This document shows, in pieces, positions 18,301-26,265 of a stretch of DNA of 64,000 nt (positions are counted from its first letter, which is position 1; every line of letters begins with the position of its first letter). A model generated the notes under the pieces. The model worked only from the letters and a program-made list of their open reading frames with translations. It had not been told where the DNA came from and searched no databases. Both the position numbers and the translations under genes were made by a program. Source of the stretch: Alkalihalobacillus sp. CinArs1 (lineage in GTDB: Bacteria; Bacillota; Bacilli; Bacillales; Guptibacillaceae); the NCBI RefSeq assembly GCF_947387515.1, contig NZ_CANDOB010000002.1, positions 1,178,001 to 1,242,000 of the forward strand, in the 5' to 3' direction.

Positions 18301-18899
18301 GTGCGATCGATGAGTTTGAGCGTGTGAATGAGCGCTATACGTTCTTAACAGAGCAGCAAAAAGATTTGTTACAGGCAAAAGATACGCTTTATACGGTAAT
18401 CGATGAGATGGACAAAGAAATGAAGAAGCGTTTTCAAGATACGTTTACGAAGATTCGAACTCAGTTCCAACAAGTGTTTGAAGAATTATTTGGGGGAGGA
18501 AAGGCGGATCTCGTTCTCACGGATCCTGAGAATCTCTTATCTACCGGGGTCGATATTCTTGCACAGCCTCCGGGCAAAAAGCTTCAGCACCTTGCTCTCC
18601 TTTCTGGCGGGGAACGAGCATTTACAGCGATTGCGCTACTGTTTGCCATCCTGAAAGTGCGCCCAGTTCCTTTCTGTGTCCTAGATGAAGTTGAAGCCGC
18701 ACTCGATGATGCAAATGTGAATAGGTTTGCGAGATATTTGAAACAATTCAGTGAGAAGACACAGTTCATCGTCATTACGCACCGTAAGGGTACGATGGAG
18801 GAGTCAGATGTTCTCTATGGTGTGACCATGCAGGAATCAGGCGTTTCAAGGCTTGTGTCAGTTAGACTTGAAGATTCGAAACAATTAATATCGCAATAA
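15336..18899 (+). CDS. smc: Chromosome segregation ATPase SMC
   Basis: SMC forms the condensin core with ScpA and ScpB, organising and segregating the chromosome. The 1187-residue protein has Walker A GPNGSGKSN (about 31-39), two long coiled-coil arms (about 170-500 and 670-1000), a hinge domain (about 515-640) with GAISFLKKNRSGRATFLPL, and the C-terminal ABC signature LSGGERA (about 1089) and Walker B CVLDEVEAALDDAN (about 1111-1124). ATG 15336 is preferred over the TTG codon just before it; GAGGGGGA is well spaced. It is 18 bases from ftsY, so the two form an operon as in B. subtilis. Confidence 0.98.
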   Translation: MFLKRLDVVGFKSFADRISVEFVPGVTSVVGPNGSGKSNINDAIRWVLGEQSARSLRGSKMEDIIFSGSESRRAVNLAEVTLTLDNHDQYLPIEYNEVSVTRRVYRSGDSEYLLNNQTCRLKDIIELFMDSGLGKESFSIIGQGRIEEILSSKSEERRKIFEEAAGVLKYKTRKHKAEARLKETADNLHRVEDILYELEDQVEPLRIQASIAKDYLEKREELEKIEAALTVHEIEEFHAAWKKKSAEFDELKQKELEISESVRVKKEELENAKQELLIAENNIERFQQTLLETSEELEKLEGKREVLKERKKNAHQNKENLKERINFLNEKKSYYENEITQHRSRFERQKKELAQLKDQLKKETELLADVEQDIEQELDRMKSDYFELLNEQASIRNENRYIQDQLTVLSQRKKRLDDDNHKFIKQRTDVEDKKKELTKSLKVSKKNLETHVSSFYKRKHDVEEKKKALGEKESKLYQAYQYIQQYRSKKQMLEEMQEDYAGFYQGVKEVLKARNDLEGIEGAVAELVTVPKQVETALETALGGAMQSVVVSDERAGRGAISFLKKNRSGRATFLPLTVIRSRKVSGYDYERVKNHEAFVGVASDLIEFDEKYRNVLENLLGSVLVANDLKGANELAKIVQYKNRIVTLEGDVVNPGGSMSGGSVKQKSTSLLSRQRELEVLETKLAEMEKKTLGVENEIQREKAELERLESELETMREHGENLRLEEQSLLGDLRGIEGEERNTNERLQLYDREKNAIEEEIETHESRSDYLSNRLETISKQAEELEEKIEALTLKKQSQQTSKETIQTEITELKVKVAEHQQSFQNQKETLDRLSSEQKETTNQLNETMEEHSLLNEAMTSNSTGEEKLDENIKKLREEKDGLLASLQEEREVKTNHQRTIDVIGSEHEAVSNEEKQIAGLLQAAEVQVNRLDVELENRLTMLSEEYGLTYEAAKEKHVLKIDASEAKKKLKLIKLEIDELGTVNIGAIDEFERVNERYTFLTEQQKDLLQAKDTLYTVIDEMDKEMKKRFQDTFTKIRTQFQQVFEELFGGGKADLVLTDPENLLSTGVDILAQPPGKKLQHLALLSGGERAFTAIALLFAILKVRPVPFCVLDEVEAALDDANVNRFARYLKQFSEKTQFIVITHRKGTMEESDVLYGVTMQESGVSRLVSVRLEDSKQLISQ

Positions 18900-18917
18900 G
18901 ACTTTGGGGGGATTTCA

Positions 18918-19910
18918 ATGAGCTTTTTCAAAAAGCTAAAAGACAAGTTTACAACGCAATCGGATAATGTGACTGAGAAATTTAGAGATGGACTCGAGAA
19001 AACACGAACATCGTTTTCTACAAAAATGAACGACCTTGTAAAGAACTATCTTAAAGTTGATGAGGAATTTTTCGAAGAGCTAGAAGAATTATTGATCAGC
19101 GCTGACGTGGGTGTTGCGACAGTAATGGACCTTATCGATGTATTGAAAGATGAAGCGAGAGCTAGAAACATTAAGGACACAGAAGCACTTCAAAGCGTCA
19201 TTTCTGAAAAGCTTGCTGAATTGCTTCATAAAGAAGAAGATAATTCGTTGAACATTCAAGAAGACGAATTAACGGTCTTCTTGTTCGTTGGCGTTAACGG
19301 TGTAGGTAAAACCACTACGATCGGGAAGCTTGCTCACAAGTTTAAGAAAGAGAACAAGAAGGTTCTCCTAGCGGCTGGTGACACGTTTAGAGCTGGAGCC
19401 ATCGAACAGTTAGATGTGTGGGGCGAGCGGGTAGGAGTCGATGTCGTGAAGCATCAGGCAGGTTCTGATCCTGCAGCAGTCGTGTTCGATGCGGTACAAT
19501 CAGCTAAGTCCAGAAAAGCAGACATCCTGCTTTGTGATACGGCTGGACGTCTTCAGAACAAAGTGAACTTGATGAACGAACTTGAAAAAGTGAAGCGCGT
19601 GATTCAAAGGGAAATCCCGAATGCGCCACATGAAGTCATTCTCGTTCTCGATGCGACGACTGGTCAGAATGCGATGAGCCAGGCGAAGCAGTTCAGTCAA
19701 TCGACTGATGTTTCAGGAATCGCTCTGACGAAACTCGATGGAACTGCAAAAGGCGGTATCGTTTTAGCCATTCGACATGAGCTAGATATCCCTGTTAAGC
19801 TAGTTGGACTCGGTGAGCAAATGGATGATTTACAGGAGTTTGACGCTGATACGTTCGTTTATGGACTCTTCTCATCGATCATCGAAGAAGACGTTGAAAA
19901 AGAAGAGTAA
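18918..19910 (+). CDS. ftsY: Signal recognition particle receptor FtsY
   Basis: FtsY is the membrane receptor for SRP-ribosome complexes. The 330-residue protein has a short charged N-terminal region, the helical N domain (about 20-110) and the G domain with GVNGVGKTTT (about 124-133), DTAGR near 209 and TKLDGTAKGG near 270. It has no long acidic A domain, which is usual in Bacillus. It shares a promoter with smc; its partner ffh lies about 450 bases downstream. Confidence 0.97.
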   Translation: MSFFKKLKDKFTTQSDNVTEKFRDGLEKTRTSFSTKMNDLVKNYLKVDEEFFEELEELLISADVGVATVMDLIDVLKDEARARNIKDTEALQSVISEKLAELLHKEEDNSLNIQEDELTVFLFVGVNGVGKTTTIGKLAHKFKKENKKVLLAAGDTFRAGAIEQLDVWGERVGVDVVKHQAGSDPAAVVFDAVQSAKSRKADILLCDTAGRLQNKVNLMNELEKVKRVIQREIPNAPHEVILVLDATTGQNAMSQAKQFSQSTDVSGIALTKLDGTAKGGIVLAIRHELDIPVKLVGLGEQMDDLQEFDADTFVYGLFSSIIEEDVEKEE

Positions 19911-19940
19911 AACACGAAAAGATTGTGTTAAGAAAAAATC

Positions 19941-19969
19941 TTGACAAATGATTTTACGCATAGTAGTAT
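19941..19969 (+). promoter_or_regulatory. SigA promoter for ylxM-ffh
   Basis: A perfect TTGACA (19941-19946), a 17-base spacer and TAGTAT (19964-19969) precede ylxM. An inverted pair GTGTTAAG (19925-19932) and CTTAACAC (19991-19998) brackets it. Confidence 0.8.
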
Positions 19970-20013
19970 ATTTAACGTAAAGGTGATTGCCTTAACACGA
20001 GGGGGTGCTACCA

Positions 20014-20343
20014 TTGCTCGAAAAAACAATGCGTATGAATGCGTTATTCGACTTTTACCAGTCGCTCTTAACTCCGAAACAAAGGAATTACATGGCATTG
20101 TATTATTTGGATGACTACTCCCTTGGTGAGATCGCAGAAGAATTTCAAGTTAGCCGTCAGGCTGTCTATGATAACATTAAGCGAACGGAACAAATGATAG
20201 AAGAATACGAAGCAAAACTATTGCTATTCGAGAGATACAACAAGCGTCAAGAGTTGTTTGAAGAGCTTACTGAAGTGCTCAAGCAAGAGGATTCAAACTC
20301 GAAAGCTCTAACATTGATTAAATCTCTCGAAAAACTCGATTAG
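20014..20343 (+). CDS. ylxM: YlxM/p13 family helix-turn-helix protein, SRP-associated
   Basis: YlxM is a small helical protein encoded next to ffh throughout Bacillota; the Streptococcus homologue binds SRP and modulates its GTPase activity. The 109-residue product has the sigma-factor region 4-like helix-turn-helix [23 protein letters not shown] near residues 38-60. Start choice: TTG 20014 gives MLEKTMRMN, which matches the family N-terminus, with GAGGGGG eight bases upstream; an in-frame GTG at 20005 overlaps that site. The stop is 12 bases before ffh, so the pair is one operon. Confidence 0.9.
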   Translation: MLEKTMRMNALFDFYQSLLTPKQRNYMALYYLDDYSLGEIAEEFQVSRQAVYDNIKRTEQMIEEYEAKLLLFERYNKRQELFEELTEVLKQEDSNSKALTLIKSLEKLD

Positions 20344-20355
20344 GAGGCGGCAAAC

Positions 20356-21705
20356 ATGGCATTTGAAGGTTTAGCCGACCGACTGCAAGGCACCCTGCAG
20401 AAAATTCGCGGCAAAGGGAAAGTTACTGAAGCAGACGTCAAAGAGATGATGCGTGAAGTAAGGTTAGCTCTACTTGAAGCGGATGTTAACTTTAAAGTCG
20501 TGAAGCAGTTCATTAATAAAGTTAAGGAGAGGGCTGTAGGGCAGGAAGTAATGAAGAGCCTGACGCCGGGTCAGCAAGTCATTAAAGTAGTTAATGAAGA
20601 GCTGACTGCACTTATGGGCGGAGAGCAAAGCAAGATCGCAGTATCAAACCGTCCGCCAACTGTTATTATGATGGCTGGTCTACAGGGTGCGGGTAAAACG
20701 ACAACTGTCGGGAAGCTTGCGAACCATTTACGAAAGAAGCACAATCGAAAACCTTTACTCGTTGCGGCAGATATCTATCGTCCAGCAGCGATCAATCAGC
20801 TAGAAACCCTAGGTAAACAGCTCAGCATGCCTGTATTCTCGATGGGAGATCAGGTAAGCCCTGTCGAAATCGCCACGAAAGCGATCGAAAAAGCTAAAGA
20901 AGAGCATTTAGATTACGTACTGATCGATACGGCCGGTCGTCTTCATATCGATGAAGACCTTATGCAAGAACTGAAGGACGTAAAAGAAGCAGTAACACCT
21001 GATGAAATCTTCTTAGTAGTAGACGCAATGACTGGACAAGACGCTGTGAACGTAGCCGAAAACTTTAACGATGCACTAGATATTACTGGTGTTGTTCTAA
21101 CAAAGCTTGATGGTGATACTCGCGGAGGGGCTGCACTTTCGATCAAGTCAGTCACTGACAAACCGATCAAGTTTGCTGGTATGGGTGAAAAGCTTGATGC
21201 GCTCGAACCATTTCATCCAGAAAGGATGGCGTCCCGTATATTAGGGATGGGAGATGTGCTCTCTCTAATTGAAAAAGCACAAACTTCAGTGGATGAAGAC
21301 AAAGCAAAAGAGCTCGAGAAGAAAATGAGAACGATGAGCTTTACGTTCGATGATTTTCTTGATCAACTTGGACAGGTTCGCAGCATGGGCCCTCTTGATG
21401 AATTGATGGATATGATTCCTGGGATGAACAAGAAGGCGATGAAAAACGTCAGCGTTGATGAAAAACAAATCGGTCGAGTTGAAGCGATCATTCAATCGAT
21501 GACCACTCTTGAAAAAGAGCAGCCTGATGTGATCAATGCGAGCCGCAAGAAAAGGATTGCTACAGGCAGTGGAACATCTGTACAAGACGTCAATCGTCTC
21601 TTAAAACAATTTGATGAGATGAAGAAAATGATGAAACAGATGACCAACATGTCTAAAGGTGGCAAGAAAAAAGGCAAGGGCATGAACTTCCCATTCATGC
21701 AATAA
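20356..21705 (+). CDS. ffh: Signal recognition particle protein Ffh
   Basis: Ffh binds signal sequences and 4.5S/scRNA and delivers ribosomes to FtsY. The 449-residue protein has an N domain (1-90), the G domain with GLQGAGKTTT (about 109-118), DTAGR near 193, TKLDGDTRGG near 250, and a methionine-rich M domain (about 300-435) with SGTSVQDVNRLLKQFDEM. The C-terminus is Lys/Gly-rich. All SRP protein components except the RNA are in this part of the window. Confidence 0.98.
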   Translation: MAFEGLADRLQGTLQKIRGKGKVTEADVKEMMREVRLALLEADVNFKVVKQFINKVKERAVGQEVMKSLTPGQQVIKVVNEELTALMGGEQSKIAVSNRPPTVIMMAGLQGAGKTTTVGKLANHLRKKHNRKPLLVAADIYRPAAINQLETLGKQLSMPVFSMGDQVSPVEIATKAIEKAKEEHLDYVLIDTAGRLHIDEDLMQELKDVKEAVTPDEIFLVVDAMTGQDAVNVAENFNDALDITGVVLTKLDGDTRGGAALSIKSVTDKPIKFAGMGEKLDALEPFHPERMASRILGMGDVLSLIEKAQTSVDEDKAKELEKKMRTMSFTFDDFLDQLGQVRSMGPLDELMDMIPGMNKKAMKNVSVDEKQIGRVEAIIQSMTTLEKEQPDVINASRKKRIATGSGTSVQDVNRLLKQFDEMKKMMKQMTNMSKGGKKKGKGMNFPFMQ

Positions 21706-21724
21706 AAACGAAATAAATTTCCTC

Positions 21725-21753
21725 TTTACAAGAGTGACAATTTATGATATTAT
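21725..21753 (+). promoter_or_regulatory. SigA promoter for rpsP
   Basis: TTTACA (21725-21730), a 17-base spacer and TATTAT (21748-21753) with a TG extension form a good promoter immediately after ffh. Confidence 0.75.
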
Positions 21754-21789
21754 ATTTATTTATGTGAGTATTTTTTGGAGGTGAAACAC

Positions 21790-22062
21790 ATGGCAGTTAA
21801 AATTCGTCTAAAACGTATGGGTGCTAAAAGAAACCCTTATTACCGCGTAGTTGTTGCAGATTCTCGTGCTCCTCGTGACGGACGTTTCATCGAGGAAATC
21901 GGAACTTATAATCCGGTTGCTAATCCTGTTGACGTTAAAATTAACGAGGAAAAAGCTCTTGATTGGATGCTAAAAGGCGCTAAGCCTTCCGATACAGTCC
22001 GTAACCTTTTCTCTAAAGAAGGTCTTATGGAAAAGCTACACAACGCAAAAAACCAAAAGTAA
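21790..22062 (+). CDS. rpsP: 30S ribosomal protein S16
   Basis: S16 is an early-assembling small-subunit protein. The 90-residue product begins [35 protein letters not shown] in the universal pattern. ATG 21790 follows TTGGAGGTG with normal spacing; the frame's upstream TTG lies in that site. rpsP-khpA-ylqD-rimM-trmD is the standard Bacillus order. Confidence 0.98.
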   Translation: MAVKIRLKRMGAKRNPYYRVVVADSRAPRDGRFIEEIGTYNPVANPVDVKINEEKALDWMLKGAKPSDTVRNLFSKEGLMEKLHNAKNQK

Positions 22063-22066
22063 CATG

Positions 22067-22116
22067 ACACCGTGGGGGAGGCTTTATCGTAAAGCCTCCT
22101 TTGGTGTATTTTTTTC
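22067..22116 (+). terminator. Terminator after rpsP
   Basis: GGAGGCTTTA pairs with TAAAGCCTCC around TCG; outer ACACC and GGTGT extend the stem, and seven T residues follow. It probably partially separates abundant rpsP mRNA from the genes downstream. Confidence 0.8.
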
Positions 22117-22142
22117 CATCATCTAAAAAGGTGGGGTAATAA

Positions 22143-22370
22143 ATGAAGGAACTCGTTGAAACGATCGTAAAAGCCCTTGTCGATTATCCTGATGAGGTAA
22201 TGGTTGAAGAACTACCTGGAAGCAAGGAAGTCACTTATAAACTCCATGTTCATACGAACGATACTGGCAAAGTGATTGGAAAGAATGGTAAGGTAGCTAA
22301 ATCCATCCGAACAGTAATGAATGCAGCAGCAGTGCAATCAGGCACGCGTGTACAGTTAGAAATCGTATAA
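22143..22370 (+). CDS. khpA: KH-domain RNA-binding protein KhpA (YlqC)
   Basis: KhpA is a single-KH-domain RNA-binding protein; in streptococci it pairs with KhpB and influences cell elongation and division. The 75-residue protein has the type II KH signature HTNDTGKVIGKNGKVAKSIRTVMNAA, with the GKNGK loop near residues 45-49. AAAGGTGG precedes the ATG. It sits between rpsP and ylqD as in B. subtilis. Confidence 0.94.
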   Translation: MKELVETIVKALVDYPDEVMVEELPGSKEVTYKLHVHTNDTGKVIGKNGKVAKSIRTVMNAAAVQSGTRVQLEIV

Positions 22371-22395
22371 GGGGAGTCGTACTCCTCTTTTTTGT
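22371..22395 (+). terminator. Terminator after khpA
   Basis: AGGGGAGT and ACTCCTCT form a short stem with one mismatch, followed by six T residues. Confidence 0.65.
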
Positions 22396-22478
22396 TGTTT
22401 TAAGGGACGTGAATGTTTACATAGTTAACTTATATTGAGTTGCTACCAAATCCCTCTATACCATGGAGGTAAACCGAA

Positions 22479-22868
22479 ATGAATATCATAAAGAAGTATG
22501 AAGTGAAGCAGCTGTTGACAGAATCTAGTCGAGCTTTTTATATAGATAAGTGGGATCAAGAGATTGCGATCCTCGATCAAGAACGAGAACAACTTCAATT
22601 TGAAAAGAAACGGTTGCAGAAGAAACGGCCCTCTGATAAAGAGTGGATCAGTGAGCAATTCGAGAAGGAATTGCATTCTCGAAATGAGCAAATATCGATT
22701 CTTGAATATAAGATTGAACAAATCGAGCAGCTTCCACCAGAAAGCGAACTTCATGAAGGGGAAGTGGATGCCATCCAAAGTATTGAAGTGGGGGATGAGT
22801 GGAAAGCTGCTGAACAAAAAGGTAAAATCATTATTAAAGATGGGATTGTGCAAAGCATAACCCCATAG
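22479..22868 (+). CDS. ylqD: YlqD family protein
   Basis: The 129-residue protein matches the YlqD family by position and content. A central Glu/Lys/Gln-rich stretch (about 25-85) looks like an alpha-helical coiled coil, followed by a small beta domain with [24 protein letters not shown], reminiscent of an SH3-like or KOW fold. ATGGAGG lies nine bases before the ATG. No function is established for the family; the location between khpA and rimM hints at a translation-related role, which is inference. Confidence 0.85.
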   Translation: MNIIKKYEVKQLLTESSRAFYIDKWDQEIAILDQEREQLQFEKKRLQKKRPSDKEWISEQFEKELHSRNEQISILEYKIEQIEQLPPESELHEGEVDAIQSIEVGDEWKAAEQKGKIIIKDGIVQSITP

Positions 22869-22890
22869 TTCAAACGAAAGGAATTACATC

Positions 22891-23409
22891 ATGACACAAT
22901 GGTTAAACGTTGGGAAAATAGTGAATACACATGGTGTTCGAGGTGAGGTAAGAGTCATTTCTAGGACTGACTTCCCTGAAGAACGCTACGCTGAAGGGAA
23001 TAAACTCTTTTTGTTTAAAGAAAACAAAGAGCCGATTCAGTTGGTTGTTCGTTCTCATCGAAAACATAAGCAGTTCGATCTGCTTACGTTTGAAGGGTTA
23101 CATTCCTTAAATGAGGTCGAGCATATGAAAGAGGGAATTCTTAAAATTAAAGAGGAACAGCTTGGTACGTTAGAAGCAGACGAATTTTATTATCGTGACA
23201 TCATTGGTCTTGAAGTTCACTCAGACGAAGGAGAATACCTTGGTAAGGTGAAAGAGATTCTTTCTCCAGGTGCGAACGATGTCTGGGTTGTACAACAAGC
23301 TAGCGGAGGAAAGGATTTGCTGCTTCCTTACATCAGTCAGGTAGTCAAAAGCGTAGACTTATCGAAGGGTGAAGTGATCGTTCATTTAATGGAAGGACTT
23401 CGTGATTAG
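22891..23409 (+). CDS. rimM: Ribosome maturation factor RimM
   Basis: RimM binds S19 and assists maturation of the 30S head. The 172-residue protein has the N-terminal RimM barrel beginning [18 protein letters not shown] and a C-terminal PRC-barrel (about 95-170) with [22 protein letters not shown] and DLLLPYI. The stop TAG is one base before the trmD ATG, giving tight coupling. Confidence 0.96.
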   Translation: MTQWLNVGKIVNTHGVRGEVRVISRTDFPEERYAEGNKLFLFKENKEPIQLVVRSHRKHKQFDLLTFEGLHSLNEVEHMKEGILKIKEEQLGTLEADEFYYRDIIGLEVHSDEGEYLGKVKEILSPGANDVWVVQQASGGKDLLLPYISQVVKSVDLSKGEVIVHLMEGLRD

Positions 23410-23410
23410 C

Positions 23411-24145
23411 ATGAAGATCGATGTACTATCGTTGTTCCCTGAGATGTTTACAGGTGTGTTTAATCACTCGATCTTAAAGCGTGCGCAGGAAAGTGGTGCG
23501 GTTTCTTATCAAGTGACGAATTTCAGAGAGTACAGTACCAATAAGCATAAGAATGTAGACGATTACCCTTATGGTGGTGGTGCTGGTATGGTCTTAACGC
23601 CACAGCCCGTGTTCGATGCTGTCTCATCACTCGCGGATCCTTCAAAAAAACCTCGCGTTATATTGATGTGTCCACAGGGAGAAAGGTTTACACAGTCGAA
23701 AGCTGAAGAATTGGCAGCTGAAGACCACCTTATCTTCGTGTGTGGTCATTATGAGGGTTATGACGAAAGGATTCGAGAGCACCTCATTACAGATGAAATC
23801 TCGATCGGAGATTTTGTTTTGACCGGCGGAGAACTTGCGAGCATGGTCGTCATTGACAGTGTGACGAGGTTGCTGCCTGGGGTGTTAGGTAATAAGAGCT
23901 CAGCACCAATGGACTCATTCAGTAGCGGGCTTCTTGAGCATCCTCATTATACACGACCATCATCGTACGAAGGGCATGCTGTGCCTGACGTGCTTCTGTC
24001 GGGAAACCACGCTGCGATCGAAAAGTGGCGTTTAAAGGAATCACTCAGACGAACCTGGACAAGAAGACCAGACTTATTAGAGTCTAAGGAGCTTTCGAAA
24101 GAAGAGCAGAAAATCCTTAACGAAATAAAAGAAGAATCTGATTGA
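23411..24145 (+). CDS. trmD: tRNA (guanine-N1-)-methyltransferase TrmD
   Basis: TrmD methylates G37 next to the anticodon, preventing +1 frameshifts. The 244-residue SPOUT enzyme has the trefoil-knot AdoMet motifs LMCPQGERF near 90, [11 protein letters not shown] near 115 and [13 protein letters not shown] near 133-145. ATG 23411 follows the rimM stop; an in-frame GTG at 23402 inside rimM is less likely because GGAAGGA lies 23394-23400, too near it. Confidence 0.96.
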   Translation: MKIDVLSLFPEMFTGVFNHSILKRAQESGAVSYQVTNFREYSTNKHKNVDDYPYGGGAGMVLTPQPVFDAVSSLADPSKKPRVILMCPQGERFTQSKAEELAAEDHLIFVCGHYEGYDERIREHLITDEISIGDFVLTGGELASMVVIDSVTRLLPGVLGNKSSAPMDSFSSGLLEHPHYTRPSSYEGHAVPDVLLSGNHAAIEKWRLKESLRRTWTRRPDLLESKELSKEEQKILNEIKEESD

Positions 24146-24152
24146 TTCTCCC

Positions 24153-24181
24153 TTGTAATCTAATACCTGCTATGCTATGAT
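24153..24181 (+). promoter_or_regulatory. SigA promoter for rplS
   Basis: TTGTAA (24153-24158), a 17-base spacer and TATGAT (24176-24181) lie just after trmD. The predicted start near 24188 gives a leader of about 80 bases. Confidence 0.75.
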
Positions 24182-24187
24182 ATTTTT

Positions 24188-24270
24188 TGTGGCATTAGTC
24201 ATGAATTACGATGTTCCGCTGTAATGCACCATTATTTATAAGAGCATCTGTGTGGAAGGAGGGTTACTTG
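24188..24270 (+). ncRNA. Structured rplS mRNA leader (L19 leader candidate)
   Basis: GTG-GCATTA (24189-24197) pairs with TAATGCAC (24222-24229), enclosing CATGAATTACGATG and a Pyr-rich loop, directly between the promoter and the rplS ribosome-binding site. Bacillus rplS is known to carry a conserved L19 leader used for autoregulation; this one fits in position and size. I have not matched it to the family model. Confidence 0.55.
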
Positions 24271-24615
24271 ATGCACAAGTTAATCCAGGAAATCACAAAA
24301 GAACAGCTTAAGTCGGATCTTCCGAATTTCCGACCAGGGGATACTGTGAAAGTTCACGTTAAAGTTGTCGAAGGCACTCGTGAGCGTATTCAGGTATTCG
24401 AAGGTGTTGTGATTAAACGACGTGGTGGCGGAATTAGCGAAACGTTCACAGTACGTAAGATTTCTTACGGAACTGGAGTTGAGCGTACATTCCCTGTACA
24501 TTCACCAAAAGTTGCTAAGCTTGAGGTAGTTCGTCGCGGTAAAGTTCGCCGTGCTAAGCTATACTACTTGCGTGCACTTCGTGGTAAAGCCGCTCGTATT
24601 AAAGAAATTCGATAA
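24271..24615 (+). CDS. rplS: 50S ribosomal protein L19
   Basis: L19 lies at the 30S-50S interface. The 114-residue protein shows [33 protein letters not shown] and the basic C-terminus [21 protein letters not shown] 24271 follows GGAAGGAGGG; the open frame extends further upstream but without a ribosome-binding site. Own promoter, leader and terminator make it a single-gene unit. Confidence 0.98.
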   Translation: MHKLIQEITKEQLKSDLPNFRPGDTVKVHVKVVEGTRERIQVFEGVVIKRRGGGISETFTVRKISYGTGVERTFPVHSPKVAKLEVVRRGKVRRAKLYYLRALRGKAARIKEIR

Positions 24616-24629
24616 TAATGGTATCTATG

Positions 24630-24662
24630 AAAAAGGAGCTTGCGCTGTCAGGCTCCTTTTTT
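24630..24662 (+). terminator. Terminator after rplS
   Basis: AAAAAGGAGC and GCTCCTTTTTT pair around a 12-base loop and end in a T tract. Confidence 0.85.
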
Positions 24663-24783
24663 CTATTCTATAGGATATCGGTGTCCTATTTGCTATGGTA
24701 AAATGAACTGTGCATAGGTTTGTGAGAGGGTATTAAAGGGAATTAATGATTCCGGAACTATCCATCATAGGAGGAGAACGAAC

Positions 24784-25347
24784 ATGAGCAGTGAAAAAAC
24801 AGGAGAGAAAAAAGATTCTTGGGATTGGATAAAAGCATTAGTGATCGCTTTTATACTTGCTGGAGCTGTTCGTTATTTCATATTTGCACCTATCGTCGTA
24901 GATGGTGAAAGCATGATGCCGACACTTCATGATCGTGATCGAATGATTGTAAATAAGATAAGTTATAATATTGGTGAGCCAGAGCGCTTCGATATCGTTG
25001 TTTTCGAGGCTGTAGAAGGAAGAGATTACATTAAGCGCATCATCGGATTACCAGGTGATAAAATCGAATATAAAGATGATAACCTGTATGTGAACGGTCA
25101 ACTTGTGGAGGAACCGTATCTAGATACAGCAAAGAACGATTTACTCTCGGGTAATTTGACATATGATTTTGACCTCATCGGTTTAACAGGTGAAACGACT
25201 GTACCAGAGGGGCACCTGTTCGTTATGGGGGATAATCGACAACATAGTAAAGATAGCCGTTCGATCGGCTTTGTTTCTAAAGATAAAGTGATTGGAGAGG
25301 CGAACATCGTGTTTTGGCCTCTAACAGATATTCAAGTAATGGAATAG
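24784..25347 (+). CDS. lepB: Signal peptidase I, SipS-type
   Basis: This membrane protease removes signal peptides from secreted proteins. The 187-residue protein has a single N-terminal membrane segment (about 16-35), then the catalytic Ser43 in DGESMMPTL and Lys84 in [13 protein letters not shown], and the box E motif [16 protein letters not shown] near 150-165. It is the prokaryotic S26 type. TAGGAGGAG precedes the ATG. It lies between rplS and rbgA, where B. subtilis has none but some other Bacilli do; cotranscription with rbgA is likely given the 11-base gap. Confidence 0.95.
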   Translation: MSSEKTGEKKDSWDWIKALVIAFILAGAVRYFIFAPIVVDGESMMPTLHDRDRMIVNKISYNIGEPERFDIVVFEAVEGRDYIKRIIGLPGDKIEYKDDNLYVNGQLVEEPYLDTAKNDLLSGNLTYDFDLIGLTGETTVPEGHLFVMGDNRQHSKDSRSIGFVSKDKVIGEANIVFWPLTDIQVME

Positions 25348-25358
25348 GTGGAGATTGC

Positions 25359-26213
25359 ATGACGATTCAATGGTTCCCTGGTCACATGGCCAAAGCCCGT
25401 CGGGAGATAACTGAAAAACTAAAAATGATCGATGTTGTAATTGAACTTGTGGATGCTAGAATTCCACTTTCTTCTCGAAATCCAATGATCGACGAGATCG
25501 TTTCTTCTAAACCGAGGCTAATCCTGTTAAATAAATCTGATATGGCTGACGATCAGAAAACAGCAGAATGGAAGGAGTATTTCCAGCGTCAGGGGCACAA
25601 AGCTCTGCCGATCGACTCTCACACGGGTAAGGGCGTGAAATCGATTCCTGCTGCAGCGAGAGAGCTTGTTAGCGAAAAGCTCGATCGTATGGTAGAGAAG
25701 GGGATGAAGCCGCGTGCTGTTCGGGCGCTCATTCTTGGTATTCCTAACGTAGGGAAATCTACTCTGATCAATAAGCTCGCGGGAAAGAAGATTGCGAAAA
25801 CGGGCGATCGTCCAGGCATCACTAAGAAACAGCAATGGATCAAAGTAGGCAAAGAAATGGATCTACTCGATACGCCAGGAATTCTATGGCCGAAGTTTGA
25901 AGATCAAAAAACCGGTTATAAGCTTGCTGCAACCGGTGCGATCAAAGACGAAATTTTGGATTTTCAAGATGTCGCAGTCTTCACTCTGAAATTTCTAGGC
26001 GAACATTATCCCAACAGACTGATGGATCGTTATAAGTTAGATGATATTCCAGAAGATATCGTTGAATTATTTGATGAAATCGGTAAAAAACGTGGGTTCT
26101 TATTAGGCGGTGGTTGGATCGATTACGATAAAACTGCTGAAACAGTACTTAGAGAACTTAGAAGTGGTAAGCTTGGCGATCTGACTCTTGAGACGCCAGA
26201 GGAGGAAAGGTAA
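25359..26213 (+). CDS. rbgA: Ribosome biogenesis GTPase A (RbgA/YlqF)
   Basis: RbgA is an essential GTPase for late 50S assembly, needed for incorporation of L16, L27 and others. The 284-residue protein has permuted GTPase motifs: NKSD (58-61, G4), GIPNVGKS (127-134, G1) and DTPG (171-174, G3), and the family's PGHM at 7-10 near the N-terminus. ATG 25359 follows GGTGGAG; the open frame extends back into lepB without a site. A terminator overlaps its stop. Confidence 0.96.
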   Translation: MTIQWFPGHMAKARREITEKLKMIDVVIELVDARIPLSSRNPMIDEIVSSKPRLILLNKSDMADDQKTAEWKEYFQRQGHKALPIDSHTGKGVKSIPAAARELVSEKLDRMVEKGMKPRAVRALILGIPNVGKSTLINKLAGKKIAKTGDRPGITKKQQWIKVGKEMDLLDTPGILWPKFEDQKTGYKLAATGAIKDEILDFQDVAVFTLKFLGEHYPNRLMDRYKLDDIPEDIVELFDEIGKKRGFLLGGGWIDYDKTAETVLRELRSGKLGDLTLETPEEER

Positions 26214-26240
26214 GGCATTGCCTTGCCTTTTTTATTATTT
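26206..26240 (+). terminator. Terminator overlapping the rbgA stop
   Basis: AAGGTAAGGC pairs with GCCTTGCCTT with a minimal loop, followed by TTTTTTATTATTTTT. The TAA stop of rbgA lies in the 5' arm. Confidence 0.75.
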
Positions 26241-26265
26241 TTCAAATAAAGAAAGAGGGAAATGT

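Noticed and set aside
22443-22853. 136-codon minus-strand frame over ylqD
   Set aside because: Antisense to ylqD, which has the ribosome-binding site, syntenic position and family match.
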